Positions 16,543 to 25,035 of a DNA stretch of 64,000 nucleotides are shown piece after piece. Origin of the DNA: DASXMT01 sp963803065 (GTDB taxonomy: Bacteria; Actinomycetota; Acidimicrobiia; Acidimicrobiales; RAAP-2); NCBI GenBank assembly GCA_963803065.1, contig CAWDKW010000002.1, forward strand, positions 434,001 through 498,000. The letters are read 5' to 3'. The notes below the pieces were generated by a model, which ran no database searches, had not been told where the DNA came from, and worked only from the letters and a program-made list of their open reading frames with translations. Each line of letters opens with the position of its first letter. Positions within the stretch are counted from its first letter, which is position 1. Position numbers and translations under genes: made by a program.

Positions 16543-17259
16543 ATGGACGGATACGGTCAGTTCTGCCCGGTGTCCAAGGCGTCCGAGGTGGTGTGCCAAC
16601 GCTGGACGCCGCTCATTCTGCGTGAGCTTCTGGTGGGCAGCACCCGGTTCAACGAGATCCGACGCGGGGTGCCCACCTGCTCACCGGCCCTCCTCTCGAG
16701 GCGGCTGAAGGACCTCGAGCGGGTCGGGGTTGTCGAGCGAATCTCGGCCGGACGCACGGTCGAGTACCACCTGACCGAGGCCGGCCGAGAGCTGTTCCCC
16801 GTCATCCTCGGTCTCGGCGAATGGGGCCAGCGCTGGGTCCGTACCGACTACCGGTCCGACGAGCTCGACCCGGGCTTACTGTTGTGGGACGTTCGACGCA
16901 ACCTCGATCCCTCTGGGCTCGGCGAGCATCCGGTCACCATCCAGTTCGTCTTCCCCGCGCTTCCGGCCAAGCGCCGCTTCTACTGGGTCGTCGTCGACAA
17001 ACACGGCATTGATCTTTGCCTGACCGACCCCGGAAGGGATGTGGATGCGACCGTCGAGGCCGATCTGCGCACCCTCACCGAGGTGTGGATGGGCGATGCT
17101 CGCTTCGAGGACTCCGTCGCCAACCAGCGCATCGTGCTCCGAGGACCGATCCGCCTGACCCGACGTATTCCAGCTTGGTTCGGCCAACACCCTCGCTTCG
17201 CCAAGGTGTCACCGGGCGGCGCCGGCCATCGAGCCCACCGAAGATTCCACGGCCGCTGA
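16543..17259 (+). CDS. HxlR-type transcriptional regulator with C-terminal SCP2-like domain
   Basis: A 238-aa regulator. Residues 1-95 form the HxlR winged helix-turn-helix: FCPVSKASEVVCQRWTPLIL, then RFNEIRRGVPTCSPALLSRR with recognition helix, and VEYHLTEAGRELFPVI as the wing. Residues ~130-225 resemble the sterol-carrier-like domain fused to many actinobacterial HxlR proteins, which may bind a hydrophobic ligand. The first Cys (C8) is in the usual redox-sensing position of HypR/HxlR proteins. The ATG at 16543 is 226 bp from the divergent methyltransferase start, so it may control that gene and itself. Confidence 0.88.
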   Translation: MDGYGQFCPVSKASEVVCQRWTPLILRELLVGSTRFNEIRRGVPTCSPALLSRRLKDLERVGVVERISAGRTVEYHLTEAGRELFPVILGLGEWGQRWVRTDYRSDELDPGLLLWDVRRNLDPSGLGEHPVTIQFVFPALPAKRRFYWVVVDKHGIDLCLTDPGRDVDATVEADLRTLTEVWMGDARFEDSVANQRIVLRGPIRLTRRIPAWFGQHPRFAKVSPGGAGHRAHRRFHGR

Positions 17260-17262
17260 ACT

Positions 17263-19365
17263 TCAGGTTGGGGCCAGCAAGATCACCCGTTCGCCAGAAT
17301 GAAGGCGGGCTTCATTCCTGGGTGGACCGATCTCGAAGCCTTGCGTTACGGCCACTACGATGGTCCCAGCCGGCCACGAAACATCCTCGACTCGGCGTCC
17401 TATTGCGGGGGAATCTGGCGAGACGGCAATCTCGAGTATTTGATAATCCTCCAGGGGCGACGTCGGGACGTGGACGCGTGACTTGTCGCCGTCGACTGCG
17501 AACTCAGCAGCGAGCGTGGCTTTCTCAGCCTCGCTGGCCGTAGAGCTGAGGCGTTCGGCGACGATCCGCAGAACATTCCGGCGCGTGATCCAGCCCCTCA
17601 GGTGTTCTCGGTCCGACGACAGTACCGGCAACCCGACGCGACCGAAGAGGGCGAGTTGTCGAAGTGCCTGTTCTAGGGACTCGTCAGCCTGCAGCGCTTG
17701 GGGCTCGCGGATGTCGGTGACGGGGCCAATGATGCTCGCCCACTGGTCCGGACCCAACTGGCCGTTCTCGACCTGATGGTCTCGTGCCACCAGCTCATCG
17801 TGTCCATCCACCTGCGACAAAGGCTCCATGGCATCGGCCACGGTGAGGAGCTGCAGTACGTTGCTCGGAGTAGGACGCTCGATATCGATGCCTCGCCGCA
17901 AGAGCTTGGTCGTGTAGATGCTGCCGTAGGTGATCCTCTTGGAGACGGCCACCGCGACGCCGATACTGAGCATGATTGCCGGAAGAATGCTGAAGTTTCC
18001 CGTCATCTCGGCGACCGAGGCGATAGCGGTGAGTGGCGCTTGCGCGGCTCCCGCGAATACACCTCCCATAGCCAGAATCGCGTAGAGGGCGGGCGGCCCG
18101 ACCACGGACCCGAAGAGGTCGTGGACGATAACTCCGAAGGCCATTCCCCCTGCCGCTCCGATGAACAGCGACGGCGCAAACACCCCTCCCGAACCGCCGA
18201 TGGAGAGCGTGACGCTGGCCGCAGCAATCTTGCCGACCATCAGGATGACGAGGAGCCAAAGGACTACATGGCCGGCAACCACGCCGTTCATCACCGGGTA
18301 GCCAACTCCGTACATCTGGGGAAGAGCCAACAGGAGCAAGCCGAGCGCCAAGCCGCCGACCGCCGGCCTCGCCCACTCGGGACGACCCTTCCACAGCCCA
18401 TCCACGACGTCCTCGAGCTTGTAGAGAACGGTCTTGAACCCGACTCCGATCAGGCCCGCAGCCAGCCCGAGAACGGCCACGAGCAGGTACGTGTAGTTGT
18501 GCGTGATCATAAGGTCGTGGGGCATCTGGGAGAAGAAGGGCCCCGAACCAAAAAAGGCGCGGCTCACCAGGTCGGCAGAAACCGCCGAAAGGATCGTGGC
18601 AAAGAGCGCGTCAACGGAAAACTCACGAAGGATGATCTCGAACCCGAAGAAGAGCCCCGTCAGGGGAGCATTGAACGTGGCCGCGATTCCTCCTGCAGCC
18701 CCACACGCCACGATGATGCGCAGTCGGGTCTCGGACATCCGGACCCACTGACCGAGTGTGGACGCAAATGCGGACCCAATCTGGACGATCGGTCCTTCAC
18801 GGCCCACCGATCCTCCAAAGCCGATGCACACGGCGGAAGCGATTGCCTTCACGACGGTCACGGGGGGTCGAATCCGACCCCCGTTTTCGGCGACAGCAAC
18901 CATGACCTCGGGTACGCCGTGGCCGCGCGCCTCTCGCGCAAATCGATTGACCAGCGGTCCGTAGATGAGGCCGCCCGCCACCGGGATCAGAAGCAGGAAC
19001 CAGATCCCCAGCCAAGGCAGGTGCAGGCTGCCGACGCGGCCCTGCTGGCCGAATTGCTGGTGGCCGGTCACCAGCCACGTGACGGCGAAGATAAGCCATC
19101 GAAAGCCCACTGCTCCGAAGCCAGCCAGCACCCCTACCGCCAGGGCCATCACGACGAGCCCGAGCCGAGAGCCTCGGAGCCACGTCGTCGTGGCGGCAAA
19201 CAGGCCTCTGCCCGGCACCGCGTGCAGTGGGGTCAGCTGTGTCTCGGGAACACCAACCGGGTCGAGAGCCGTATTGCCCTCGTATTGCGCCGACGGTTGG
19301 AGGTACCCGGTGACCTTCTTGCGCCACGCCGTCAATCTGAGCTCACGTCCCAGCCCAGCGACCAA
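17263..19365 (-). CDS. ClC-type chloride channel/transporter with CBS and TrkA-C domains
   Basis: A protein of about 700 aa. The ClC core (roughly residues 45-480, about ten or more helices) has the three selectivity motifs: GHGVPEV in place of GSGIP, GREGPIVQIG with the gating glutamate, and GGSGGVFAPSLFIGA. Then come a CBS pair near 520-610 and a C-terminal TrkA-C-like domain (LEIAVSPDSPAIGRRVEDVS), which bind nucleotides in relatives. The loss of Ser from GSGIP may alter anion preference. A TTG at 19365 is the longest start; a TTG at 19335, overlapping the MarR stop as TTGA, is an alternative. Either way it is coupled to the upstream MarR gene. Confidence 0.9.
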   Translation of the reverse strand: MVAGLGRELRLTAWRKKVTGYLQPSAQYEGNTALDPVGVPETQLTPLHAVPGRGLFAATTTWLRGSRLGLVVMALAVGVLAGFGAVGFRWLIFAVTWLVTGHQQFGQQGRVGSLHLPWLGIWFLLLIPVAGGLIYGPLVNRFAREARGHGVPEVMVAVAENGGRIRPPVTVVKAIASAVCIGFGGSVGREGPIVQIGSAFASTLGQWVRMSETRLRIIVACGAAGGIAATFNAPLTGLFFGFEIILREFSVDALFATILSAVSADLVSRAFFGSGPFFSQMPHDLMITHNYTYLLVAVLGLAAGLIGVGFKTVLYKLEDVVDGLWKGRPEWARPAVGGLALGLLLLALPQMYGVGYPVMNGVVAGHVVLWLLVILMVGKIAAASVTLSIGGSGGVFAPSLFIGAAGGMAFGVIVHDLFGSVVGPPALYAILAMGGVFAGAAQAPLTAIASVAEMTGNFSILPAIMLSIGVAVAVSKRITYGSIYTTKLLRRGIDIERPTPSNVLQLLTVADAMEPLSQVDGHDELVARDHQVENGQLGPDQWASIIGPVTDIREPQALQADESLEQALRQLALFGRVGLPVLSSDREHLRGWITRRNVLRIVAERLSSTASEAEKATLAAEFAVDGDKSRVHVPTSPLEDYQILEIAVSPDSPAIGRRVEDVSWPAGTIVVAVTQGFEIGPPRNEARLHSGERVILLAPT

Positions 19366-19835
19366 TCCTGCTCGGGTACCTCACCTGCAGCGCTCGCGAA
19401 CATTCGTAGTGCCGCGACCATCGGGCGACGGTCGCCGGCGGGTAAGCGCTCCAAGATCGCCGCGATCTCGATGCGACGCAGGCGAGTCACTTCGTCGACC
19501 AGCTCGCGACCCTCTTGGCTCAGCGATACCCGTACACCACGTCGGTCGCTTGCGAGGCGGTGTCGCCGCACAAGATGCTTGCGCACGAGCCGTTCGCACA
19601 TCCGCGTGGCCGTCGACCGGTCCACCCCGAGCACCGTCGCCAGGTCGGCTGGGCGCTGTGGTCCACGGGAAGCCAGTTCGATGAGGACTCGGTATTGGGG
19701 GAGGGTGACATCCTGAGCCACGTTCGCAACCGAGCGGGCGGCTACGGCTACGAAGGCACGACTGGCGCCAAGACAGGCGTCAACCAGCCCACCTTGGTCC
19801 AGCTCGTCTGCTGTGCATTCGGGAGCCACCATCAT
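19332..19835 (-). CDS. MarR-family transcriptional regulator
   Basis: A 167-aa MarR regulator. The winged helix carries TLPQYRVLIELASRGPQRPA, the recognition helix DRSTATRMCERLVRKHLVRR, and the wing with ASDRRGVRVSLSQEGRELVD. Adjacent alternative starts (TTG, ATG, ATG) lie at 19838, 19835 and 19832; I use the first ATG. A 16-bp palindrome lies 12 bp upstream of it, implying autorepression of the MarR-ClC unit. It is clearly paralogous to the MarR at 33654 over its full length. Ligand unknown. Confidence 0.92.
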   Translation of the reverse strand: MMVAPECTADELDQGGLVDACLGASRAFVAVAARSVANVAQDVTLPQYRVLIELASRGPQRPADLATVLGVDRSTATRMCERLVRKHLVRRHRLASDRRGVRVSLSQEGRELVDEVTRLRRIEIAAILERLPAGDRRPMVAALRMFASAAGEVPEQDWSLGWDVSSD

Positions 19836-19843
19836 CAACGGAT

Positions 19844-19868
19844 GTATACAACCATAGTTGTACTATAC
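19844..19868 (-). promoter_or_regulatory. Palindromic operator of the MarR-ClC operon
   Basis: The core TACAACCATAGTTGTA (19847-19862) is a perfect inverted repeat with 6-bp arms and a 4-bp centre, inside a wider near-palindrome GTATAC...CTATAC. It is AT-rich in a GC-rich setting, about 9-33 bp upstream of the MarR start, and so overlaps or abuts the promoter. Binding by the adjacent MarR is inferred. Confidence 0.75.
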
Positions 19869-19997
19869 ACCACAGATCGATTGTGACCTCCAGGCTCGCA
19901 CATACATCAGTTGACCTGGGAGGACTAAGTGAAGATCTAATCCGGCTGAGGCCAGAAGGGCGGATGAGGCCGCCCGACGAGCGATCACTTCCTTCGC

Positions 19998-20258
19998 CTA
20001 TCGGTGGTGCCTGGGATCGATGTGATGAACGCCGAACCAGGGCGAGTGCACCGGCCCCAGATGTTGCCTCAGAGCTGGCGGGCACCCCTCTTCATGGAAG
20101 CGGCCGTGGATCGTCAGGCCGCGTCGGTGGCATCGCGGGCACCGTACGAACCGTTCATGGGTGATCACGCCCAAAATCCCGATCACCAGGGCCCACGTAG
20201 TGGTGATCGCCAACAGCATGCCCACGACAATCCCGATGACCGTCCATGCCAAGCCCAT
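19998..20258 (-). CDS. Small membrane protein with Cys/His-rich tail
   Basis: An 86-aa protein I do not recognise. Residues 5-32 form one long hydrophobic helix (TVIGIVVGMLLAITTTWALV). The tail contains CPRCH (C40, C43), C59 and ten histidines within about 52 residues, ending in HHIDPRHHR. The ATG at 20258 follows a perfect AGGAGGTGAG site, which makes a real gene likely despite the size. It is divergent from a TetR gene with two palindromes in the gap. A metal-binding or redox-sensing membrane peptide is possible; nothing more can be said. Confidence 0.7.
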   Translation of the reverse strand: MGLAWTVIGIVVGMLLAITTTWALVIGILGVITHERFVRCPRCHRRGLTIHGRFHEEGCPPALRQHLGPVHSPWFGVHHIDPRHHR

Positions 20259-20292
20259 CGCTCACCTCCTCGTGTCGCAACCCACACAGTCC

Positions 20293-20339
20293 TGCGTACA
20301 CGTACACTTAAGCTTAGTGTCGATTCGTACATGTACGCA
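20293..20339. promoter_or_regulatory. Two GTAC-N2-GTAC palindromes between divergent genes
   Basis: GTACACGTAC (20296-20305) and CGTACATGTACG (20326-20337, a perfect 12-bp palindrome) lie between the start of the small membrane protein (20258) and the TetR start (20358). The two sites also mirror each other: TGCGTACACGTAC and GTACATGTACGCA agree as inverted copies at 12 of 13 positions. They are strong candidates for TetR operators controlling both directions. Confidence 0.75.
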
Positions 20340-20357
20340 ACGCGCTAATCTCGGACC

Positions 20358-21032
20358 GTGCCTGGCCGTGAACACCGACCGGAACGTGGTCGCGACCCGA
20401 ATGGGTCGGGGAGATCCCGGCGTCGGGTTCCGTGGGGAACGCTCTCGCGCCAGGAGATCGTCGGGGCCGCCGCGCAGACCATTCAAGCCGGCGGCTATGA
20501 GCAGATGACTATCCGCAGCCTCGCCGCTGATCTCGGCGTGGCGCCGATGACGCTCTACCGGCATGTGCGCGACAAGGACGACCTCCTCGACGAGGTCACC
20601 GCCCAGTTGTTGGCCGAGTGTTGGCGGCCCGTAGCCGACCCCGGCGACTGGCAGGCATGGGTAGCCGAGGCAGCCGAGCGATTGCGCGATTTCCTCGTGA
20701 CCCAGCCCGCTGCACTCCACGTCTACCTCCGCCACCCTGTCGTGTCGCCACCGGCAATCGCCCGCATGGAGGCAATGCTCGGGGTCCTTCGGGAAGCAGG
20801 GTTCGATGATGAGTCAGCCCGTCGCGCCTACGGCGCGATCCACACCTATACGATCGGATTTGCCGCTCTCGAGTCTTCTCGCGACCGGTGGACGGCGGCA
20901 GAGCACACCGACGACGAGATCGCCGACCTGCTCGGTGCCTTCACCACCCCCCGCCAGTTCGCGGATGGCTTGTCGTACCTGATCGAAGGCATCCATCGGG
21001 CTGGCGTCGAGCCCGATGGCCATCGACGCTGA
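20358..21032 (+). CDS. TetR/AcrR-family transcriptional regulator
   Basis: A 224-aa regulator. After a basic N-terminal extension, the TetR N-domain reads LSRQEIVGAAAQTIQAGGYE and then ADLGVAPMTLYRHVRDKDDL, with APMTLYRHV as recognition helix. The C-terminal helices (about residues 95-215) resemble the TetR_C family of tetracycline-repressor-like proteins. The start is GTG at 20358; the extension of about 28 residues before the HTH is long, so a later start cannot be excluded. Two GTAC palindromes lie immediately upstream. It is divergent from the Cys/His-rich membrane protein, its probable target. Confidence 0.9.
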   Translation: MPGREHRPERGRDPNGSGRSRRRVPWGTLSRQEIVGAAAQTIQAGGYEQMTIRSLAADLGVAPMTLYRHVRDKDDLLDEVTAQLLAECWRPVADPGDWQAWVAEAAERLRDFLVTQPAALHVYLRHPVVSPPAIARMEAMLGVLREAGFDDESARRAYGAIHTYTIGFAALESSRDRWTAAEHTDDEIADLLGAFTTPRQFADGLSYLIEGIHRAGVEPDGHRR

Positions 21033-21270
21033 CTGCCCCGCAGCTGTGGTCCGGGAGTGGCCCTGAGTTCCATCCTGGCTCGGTCGGTGCAGAGGTGACT
21101 GCCGTGCCAGCAATGGGGACGGGCCCGTGCTGGCGCTCATTGCTTGTATCTCTGCACCCGTCGGGTCAGTTTGAGGGGCATTGGGTATGGGTATCAGAAA
21201 ACTTGTTACACCACATTTATTGCTCTAGTACAACCAACTGGGCTCATCACGCATGTTCGGAAGGTTCATC

Positions 21271-21918
21271 ATGCTCAAGAAGCCGATCGGTGGAGGCATT
21301 CCGGAGAAAAACAGGCCGCCAGAGCATGGAACCGCCCTAGACGTGCTCGAGTACGAGGACCATCATCTCCACGCTCTCTTTGAACAGCTCGCTGCGACAT
21401 GTGGGCCATCGGTAACGGAGCGATCCGCGCACGGCGACCTCGGCAAACAGCTCGTCCGCCGATTAGCAGTGCGAGAGGCAGCCAGGCTCGACATCGTCCA
21501 GGGACTCGCCTCTGTGGAGGGATTGTCCGAGGTACTTTCCGACATGAACGGTGCGATCGAGTCCCGGCGCAATGCCATTGACCGTCTTGACGTCATGGCC
21601 CGCGGAGTCACGGCCATGGATCTCAACAAAGGTCAGGACTTCGAGGCCGCCATCAAGTCTGCTCGGGACATCATCGAGCCGGAGATCGAGTGGGATCTTG
21701 CAACTGGCATCCCAGCGATCCGCGAAAGCGTCTCAGCCGAGAATTGCTCACATCTGCTTCACGACGGTCGCTATCTCCGAAAGCATGCTCCGACACATCC
21801 CGGTATCGGCGCCGGACGATGGTATGAGCGCATGGGGGCGCTGACCCGGCTGGTGGCCGCGTGGCACCACATGCGCGATCGTCCTCGGCCCCTCTACCGA
21901 GAGCACAGAGCTGAATAG
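21271..21918 (+). CDS. Hemerythrin-fold protein with degraded metal site
   Basis: A 215-aa protein from the ATG at 21271, behind GGAAGG. It has the helical rhythm and C-terminal tail of actinobacterial hemerythrin-like (HHE) proteins: EYEDHHLHALFEQLAA for helix 1, RLAVREAARLDIVQGLA for helix 2, ARDIIEPEIEWDLATGIP for the last helix, and a tail APTHPGIGAGRWYERMGALT similar to the tail of the hemerythrin at 32840. Most metal-ligand His residues are replaced (HxxxE becomes RxxxR; later sites have Glu or Arg), so a di-iron centre is unlikely. It may be a regulatory or structural relic. A half-site TACAACCA resembling the MarR operator lies at 21229-21236. Confidence 0.65.
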   Translation: MLKKPIGGGIPEKNRPPEHGTALDVLEYEDHHLHALFEQLAATCGPSVTERSAHGDLGKQLVRRLAVREAARLDIVQGLASVEGLSEVLSDMNGAIESRRNAIDRLDVMARGVTAMDLNKGQDFEAAIKSARDIIEPEIEWDLATGIPAIRESVSAENCSHLLHDGRYLRKHAPTHPGIGAGRWYERMGALTRLVAAWHHMRDRPRPLYREHRAE

Positions 21919-22011
21919 CCGGTTCCCCCGAAGGCGCCGACCCGACATCCGACGAGCGCCCGAAGGTCGGTCATTGCGTGAACGCGGGCAATCGAGAACG
22001 AAGGAGTATCT

Positions 22012-23130
22012 GTGACAAAGAATAAGATTGCAGTCATCACCGGGGCATCGGCTGGCGTTGGCCGAGCCACTGCTCGCCTCTTCGCCCAACAGGGATGTGA
22101 CGTCGGCTTGATCGCCCGAGGTTCCGCCGGACTTGAGGGTGCTGCCAACGACGTACGGGCACAGGGTAGGCGCGCCCTGGTCTTGGCCACGGACGTCAGC
22201 CGCTTCGAGGAAGTCGACCATGCTGCCACCCTGGTCGAAGAAGAACTCGGCCCGATCGATGTCTGGGTCAACGATGCCATGACGACGGTGTTTGCTCCTT
22301 GCTGGGACGTAAAGCCGGCGGACTTCCAGCGCGCCGTGGAGGTGACATTCCTCGGGCAGGTCTGGGGAACGATGGCGGCACTGGCTCGAATGCGTCCCCG
22401 AGACCAGGGCAGCATCGTCAACGTTGGATCGGCGCTCGCCTTCATGGGCATTCCTCTCCAATCGGCCTACTGCTCATCCAAGTTCGCATGTCGCGGGTTC
22501 TTCGAGTCGACCCGGGCCGAGTTGCTCCATGAGAACAGCAACGTTCACCTGAGTATGGTTCACCTTCCAGCGGTCAACACACCTCAATTCGACTGGTGTG
22601 AGACGACGCTCGACCGACATCCCCAGCCGGTGCCTCCGATCTACCAGCCCGAGATTCCGGCCAAGTCCATCGTTGCTGCTGCTCTCGATGGACGGCGGAG
22701 CAAGGTGGTCGGTTCCTGGAACAAGCTGCTCGTCCTGGCCGGGCGCCTCTTCCCCGGACTGGGCAACCAATACGCCGCCCTCGGCGCCTGGGACACTCAG
22801 CTGACAGATCAGAAGACCTCGGCCGATCGTCCCGTGAATCTCCACGAGGCGGCCGACGGGAAGACTGACTACGGTGCTCATGGCATCTTCGACGAAAAAG
22901 CCGGTGGATTCTTCGACCCGAGCTTCATCAAGAGCCTCCCTGCCACCGCTCGGATCTTCGCCACTGCGCTCTCTCGAACCGTGAGCGAAAAGTGGGCCGA
23001 GTATCACAGGCGGTTCGGCCGTGGGATCGCAGCCTCTGTTCCCCCAACACCTGGTTGCCGCGATCAGGCGATCCCGCCCTTACCGAGCTGTTTGAGAACG
23101 GACGGCGCGTCGACTCGTGACAGAATCTGA
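22012..23130 (+). CDS. Short-chain dehydrogenase/reductase with C-terminal extension
   Basis: A 372-aa SDR. The NAD(P) motif is VITGASAGVGRATA, the VNDAMTTVF segment replaces NNAG, and the catalytic Ser and YxxxK lie in VNVGSALAFMG and SAYCSSKFACRG. The first ~240 residues are a classical SDR; the remainder (SWNKLLVLAGRLFPGLGNQY onward) is a C-terminal extension shared by actinobacterial SDRs often found in stress clusters. GTG start at 22012 behind ACGAAGGAG. It overlaps the HPP-family gene by 14 nt, so the two are probably co-translated. Substrate unknown. Confidence 0.88.
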   Translation: MTKNKIAVITGASAGVGRATARLFAQQGCDVGLIARGSAGLEGAANDVRAQGRRALVLATDVSRFEEVDHAATLVEEELGPIDVWVNDAMTTVFAPCWDVKPADFQRAVEVTFLGQVWGTMAALARMRPRDQGSIVNVGSALAFMGIPLQSAYCSSKFACRGFFESTRAELLHENSNVHLSMVHLPAVNTPQFDWCETTLDRHPQPVPPIYQPEIPAKSIVAAALDGRRSKVVGSWNKLLVLAGRLFPGLGNQYAALGAWDTQLTDQKTSADRPVNLHEAADGKTDYGAHGIFDEKAGGFFDPSFIKSLPATARIFATALSRTVSEKWAEYHRRFGRGIAASVPPTPGCRDQAIPPLPSCLRTDGASTRDRI

Positions 23131-23674
23131 GGGTGACACGAGTCACATTGGGCTCGCAGAGCGAGCCGCAACCGCCGTTCGCTTTCTGTGCTTGACCGCC
23201 GTACTCGTCGGGGCGGTCGGAATCGCTGGTCGGCTGCTGTTCTGGCCCCTTCTCACGAGCACGGTCGGGCCGACGGCCTACGTGTTCGCTGCCCACCCGC
23301 AAAGCGAGGCGGCCCGGTTCCGAAACGCAGTGGTCGGCCATGGTGTGGCGATAGGTACCGGATTCGGTGCACTGTGGGCATTCGGCCTCTTGAACCACCC
23401 GTCGGTGAGCACTACCGGTGCTCCTTCCCTTGCCCAGGTCGGGGCGTCAGCAGTCGCCGTGGGTGTGACGCTGTTCGTCCTCGAGATGGTGGGCTCTCAC
23501 CATGCACCTGCCGCAGCGACGGCACTCCTCGTTTCGACCGGTCTCGCCCGGCCGGGGCCCCCGTTGATCGGCTTGGTCCTGGGACTGGCCATCGTGCTGG
23601 TTCTGGGCCCGCTATCCGGTCGGCTGCCCATCGCTCGGAGGACAGCATCGCGAGAATCCGTCCCGATGCCATGA
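23117..23674 (+). CDS. HPP-family integral membrane protein
   Basis: A 185-aa membrane protein with about four hydrophobic helices (near residues 20-45, 65-92, 105-125 and 145-165). The signature is close to the HPP family: FWPLLTSTVGPTAYVFAAHP near residue 42 and GSHHAPAAATALLVSTGL near 127. Relatives include nitrite-transport proteins of chloroplasts, and bacterial members are often fused to CBS domains; this one has none. GTG start at 23117 inside the 3' end of the SDR. The operon partner suggests a linked role, otherwise unknown. Confidence 0.8.
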   Translation: MTESEGDTSHIGLAERAATAVRFLCLTAVLVGAVGIAGRLLFWPLLTSTVGPTAYVFAAHPQSEAARFRNAVVGHGVAIGTGFGALWAFGLLNHPSVSTTGAPSLAQVGASAVAVGVTLFVLEMVGSHHAPAAATALLVSTGLARPGPPLIGLVLGLAIVLVLGPLSGRLPIARRTASRESVPMP

Positions 23675-23804
23675 ACCAAGCCGAGCAGGACGTTGGAGGC
23701 GGCGTCGAGGGTGCCGGGACGTGACGGCGGTTTGGGATGCCATGAACCAAGCCGAACCGGACGGCGGGATCGGCGTCAAGGGGCGGGACGTGACGGCGGT
23801 TTGG
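23665..23804. repeat. Tandem imperfect duplication, about 70 bp x 2
   Basis: Copies at 23665-23735 and 23736-23804 share their first 20 bp (GATGCCATGAACCAAGCCGA) and last 20 bp (GGACGTGACGGCGGTTTGG core), with a diverged middle. The first copy starts inside the last codons of the HPP gene, and the second runs to within 26 bp of the convergent enolase-superfamily stop. Confidence 0.85.
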
Positions 23805-23829
23805 ATGGTGCCGATCTCGACGAGACTCG

Positions 23830-24927
23830 TCATCCACCCACCCGGTACGTCTCGGCGTCAGACCGTTTGAGCTCGAGCCCGAGTCCTGGTCGAGACAGGT
23901 CAGGAATGAGAACGCCGCCGATGGGGTCGATGACCCCGTCGAAGAGTAAGCGGTCGAGCCGGGCATGATCGGCGAAGTACTCCAGGTGGCGGATGTTGTC
24001 CACGGCGCAGGCAGGGTGCACATGGAGCGACTGGGCGCAGTGCCCCGAGATCTGCAGGCCGAAGGACTCAGCCAAGGCGGCGACCCGCAGCCATTCGGTC
24101 ACCCCCGCGCACCGGGAGACGTCGGCTTGCAGACAGTCGACGGCGTCGGCGTCGCACATGGCCTTGAAGTAGAACAGGTCGTAGCCATACTCACCGGCGG
24201 TGACGTCTATGGGGGTTTGGCCGCGTACCTCAGCCAGTGCGCCGAGGTGATCAGAGGACACCGGCTCCTCGAACCAGCTCACGCCCAAGTCAGCGTAGAA
24301 ACGGGCGAGGCGGATCGCCTGCTTTTGGCTGTAGGCACCGTTGGCGTCGACGAACAGCTCCGCTTCCCCGATCGCGTCCCTGACCAAGTTGGCTCGTTCC
24401 AAATCCCGCTTCGGGCGGGAACCCCACGCCTCGCCCACCTTCATCTTTACCCGGGGAATGCCGAGGTCGTGGACCCAGCCTCGCAGCTGGTCGGTGAGCT
24501 CGTGGTCGGTGAGTGATGTGAATCCTCCACTGCCATAGGCGGCTACACCGTTGTGCACCTGACCCAGGACCTTTACCAGCGGCAGATTCAACAGCTTGGC
24601 CTTCAGGTCCCACAGAGCGATGTCCACCGCGGCAATGGCCATGGAGGATAGGCCGGGACGACCGAGGTTGCGGATCGAGCGAACCATGGCCGACCAGATC
24701 CCGGGCACATCCATGACGTCCTGACCGATGACCGCATCGGCCAAGACATCGTTGATCAGCCGGGCACAGGCCCCAGTGGCATAGGAGAAGCCGAGTCCCA
24801 CAACTCCCTCGGCTGAGGGCTCTGCCACCACCACCGTGGTAGCTGTCCAGGTGAGAGTCCCATCCGATTCGGCTTCTCGGGTGGGAACGGTGTAGACGCC
24901 CACATCGAGTCTGTCGATCTCAGCCAT
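23830..24927 (-). CDS. Enolase-superfamily (mandelate racemase/muconate lactonizing-like) enzyme
   Basis: A 365-aa enzyme of the MR/MLE type. The base-bearing KxK is K161-K163 in RVKMKVGEAWG; metal ligands are D194 (LFVDANGAY), E220 (WFEEPV) and E246 (TAGEYGYD); a general acid/base His is H296 (ISGHCAQSLHVH). All key residues are intact. Family members abstract a proton alpha to a carboxylate, mainly dehydrating aldonic or aldaric acids or racemising; the specific substrate cannot be read. It is the last gene of the array starting near 33.4 kb, 108 bp after the membrane-protein gene, consistent with a sugar-acid dehydratase role. Confidence 0.88.
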   Translation of the reverse strand: MAEIDRLDVGVYTVPTREAESDGTLTWTATTVVVAEPSAEGVVGLGFSYATGACARLINDVLADAVIGQDVMDVPGIWSAMVRSIRNLGRPGLSSMAIAAVDIALWDLKAKLLNLPLVKVLGQVHNGVAAYGSGGFTSLTDHELTDQLRGWVHDLGIPRVKMKVGEAWGSRPKRDLERANLVRDAIGEAELFVDANGAYSQKQAIRLARFYADLGVSWFEEPVSSDHLGALAEVRGQTPIDVTAGEYGYDLFYFKAMCDADAVDCLQADVSRCAGVTEWLRVAALAESFGLQISGHCAQSLHVHPACAVDNIRHLEYFADHARLDRLLFDGVIDPIGGVLIPDLSRPGLGLELKRSDAETYRVGG

Positions 24928-25035
24928 GGCGCCGCCCCGTTGGCGGGAACCGAGAGGGGCCTGCCCGCAGTGCCCGGGCTAGGGTCGACCGAGACGAGGT
25001 CGACATGGTGGGCCGTTGGAGATCGGTCCTCACCA

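Noticed and set aside
17698..19716. A 672-codon plus-strand open frame opposite the ClC gene
   Set aside because: The minus-strand ClC has all family motifs; the plus-strand product is Arg/His/Gln-rich without domains, a typical antisense shadow in GC-rich DNA.
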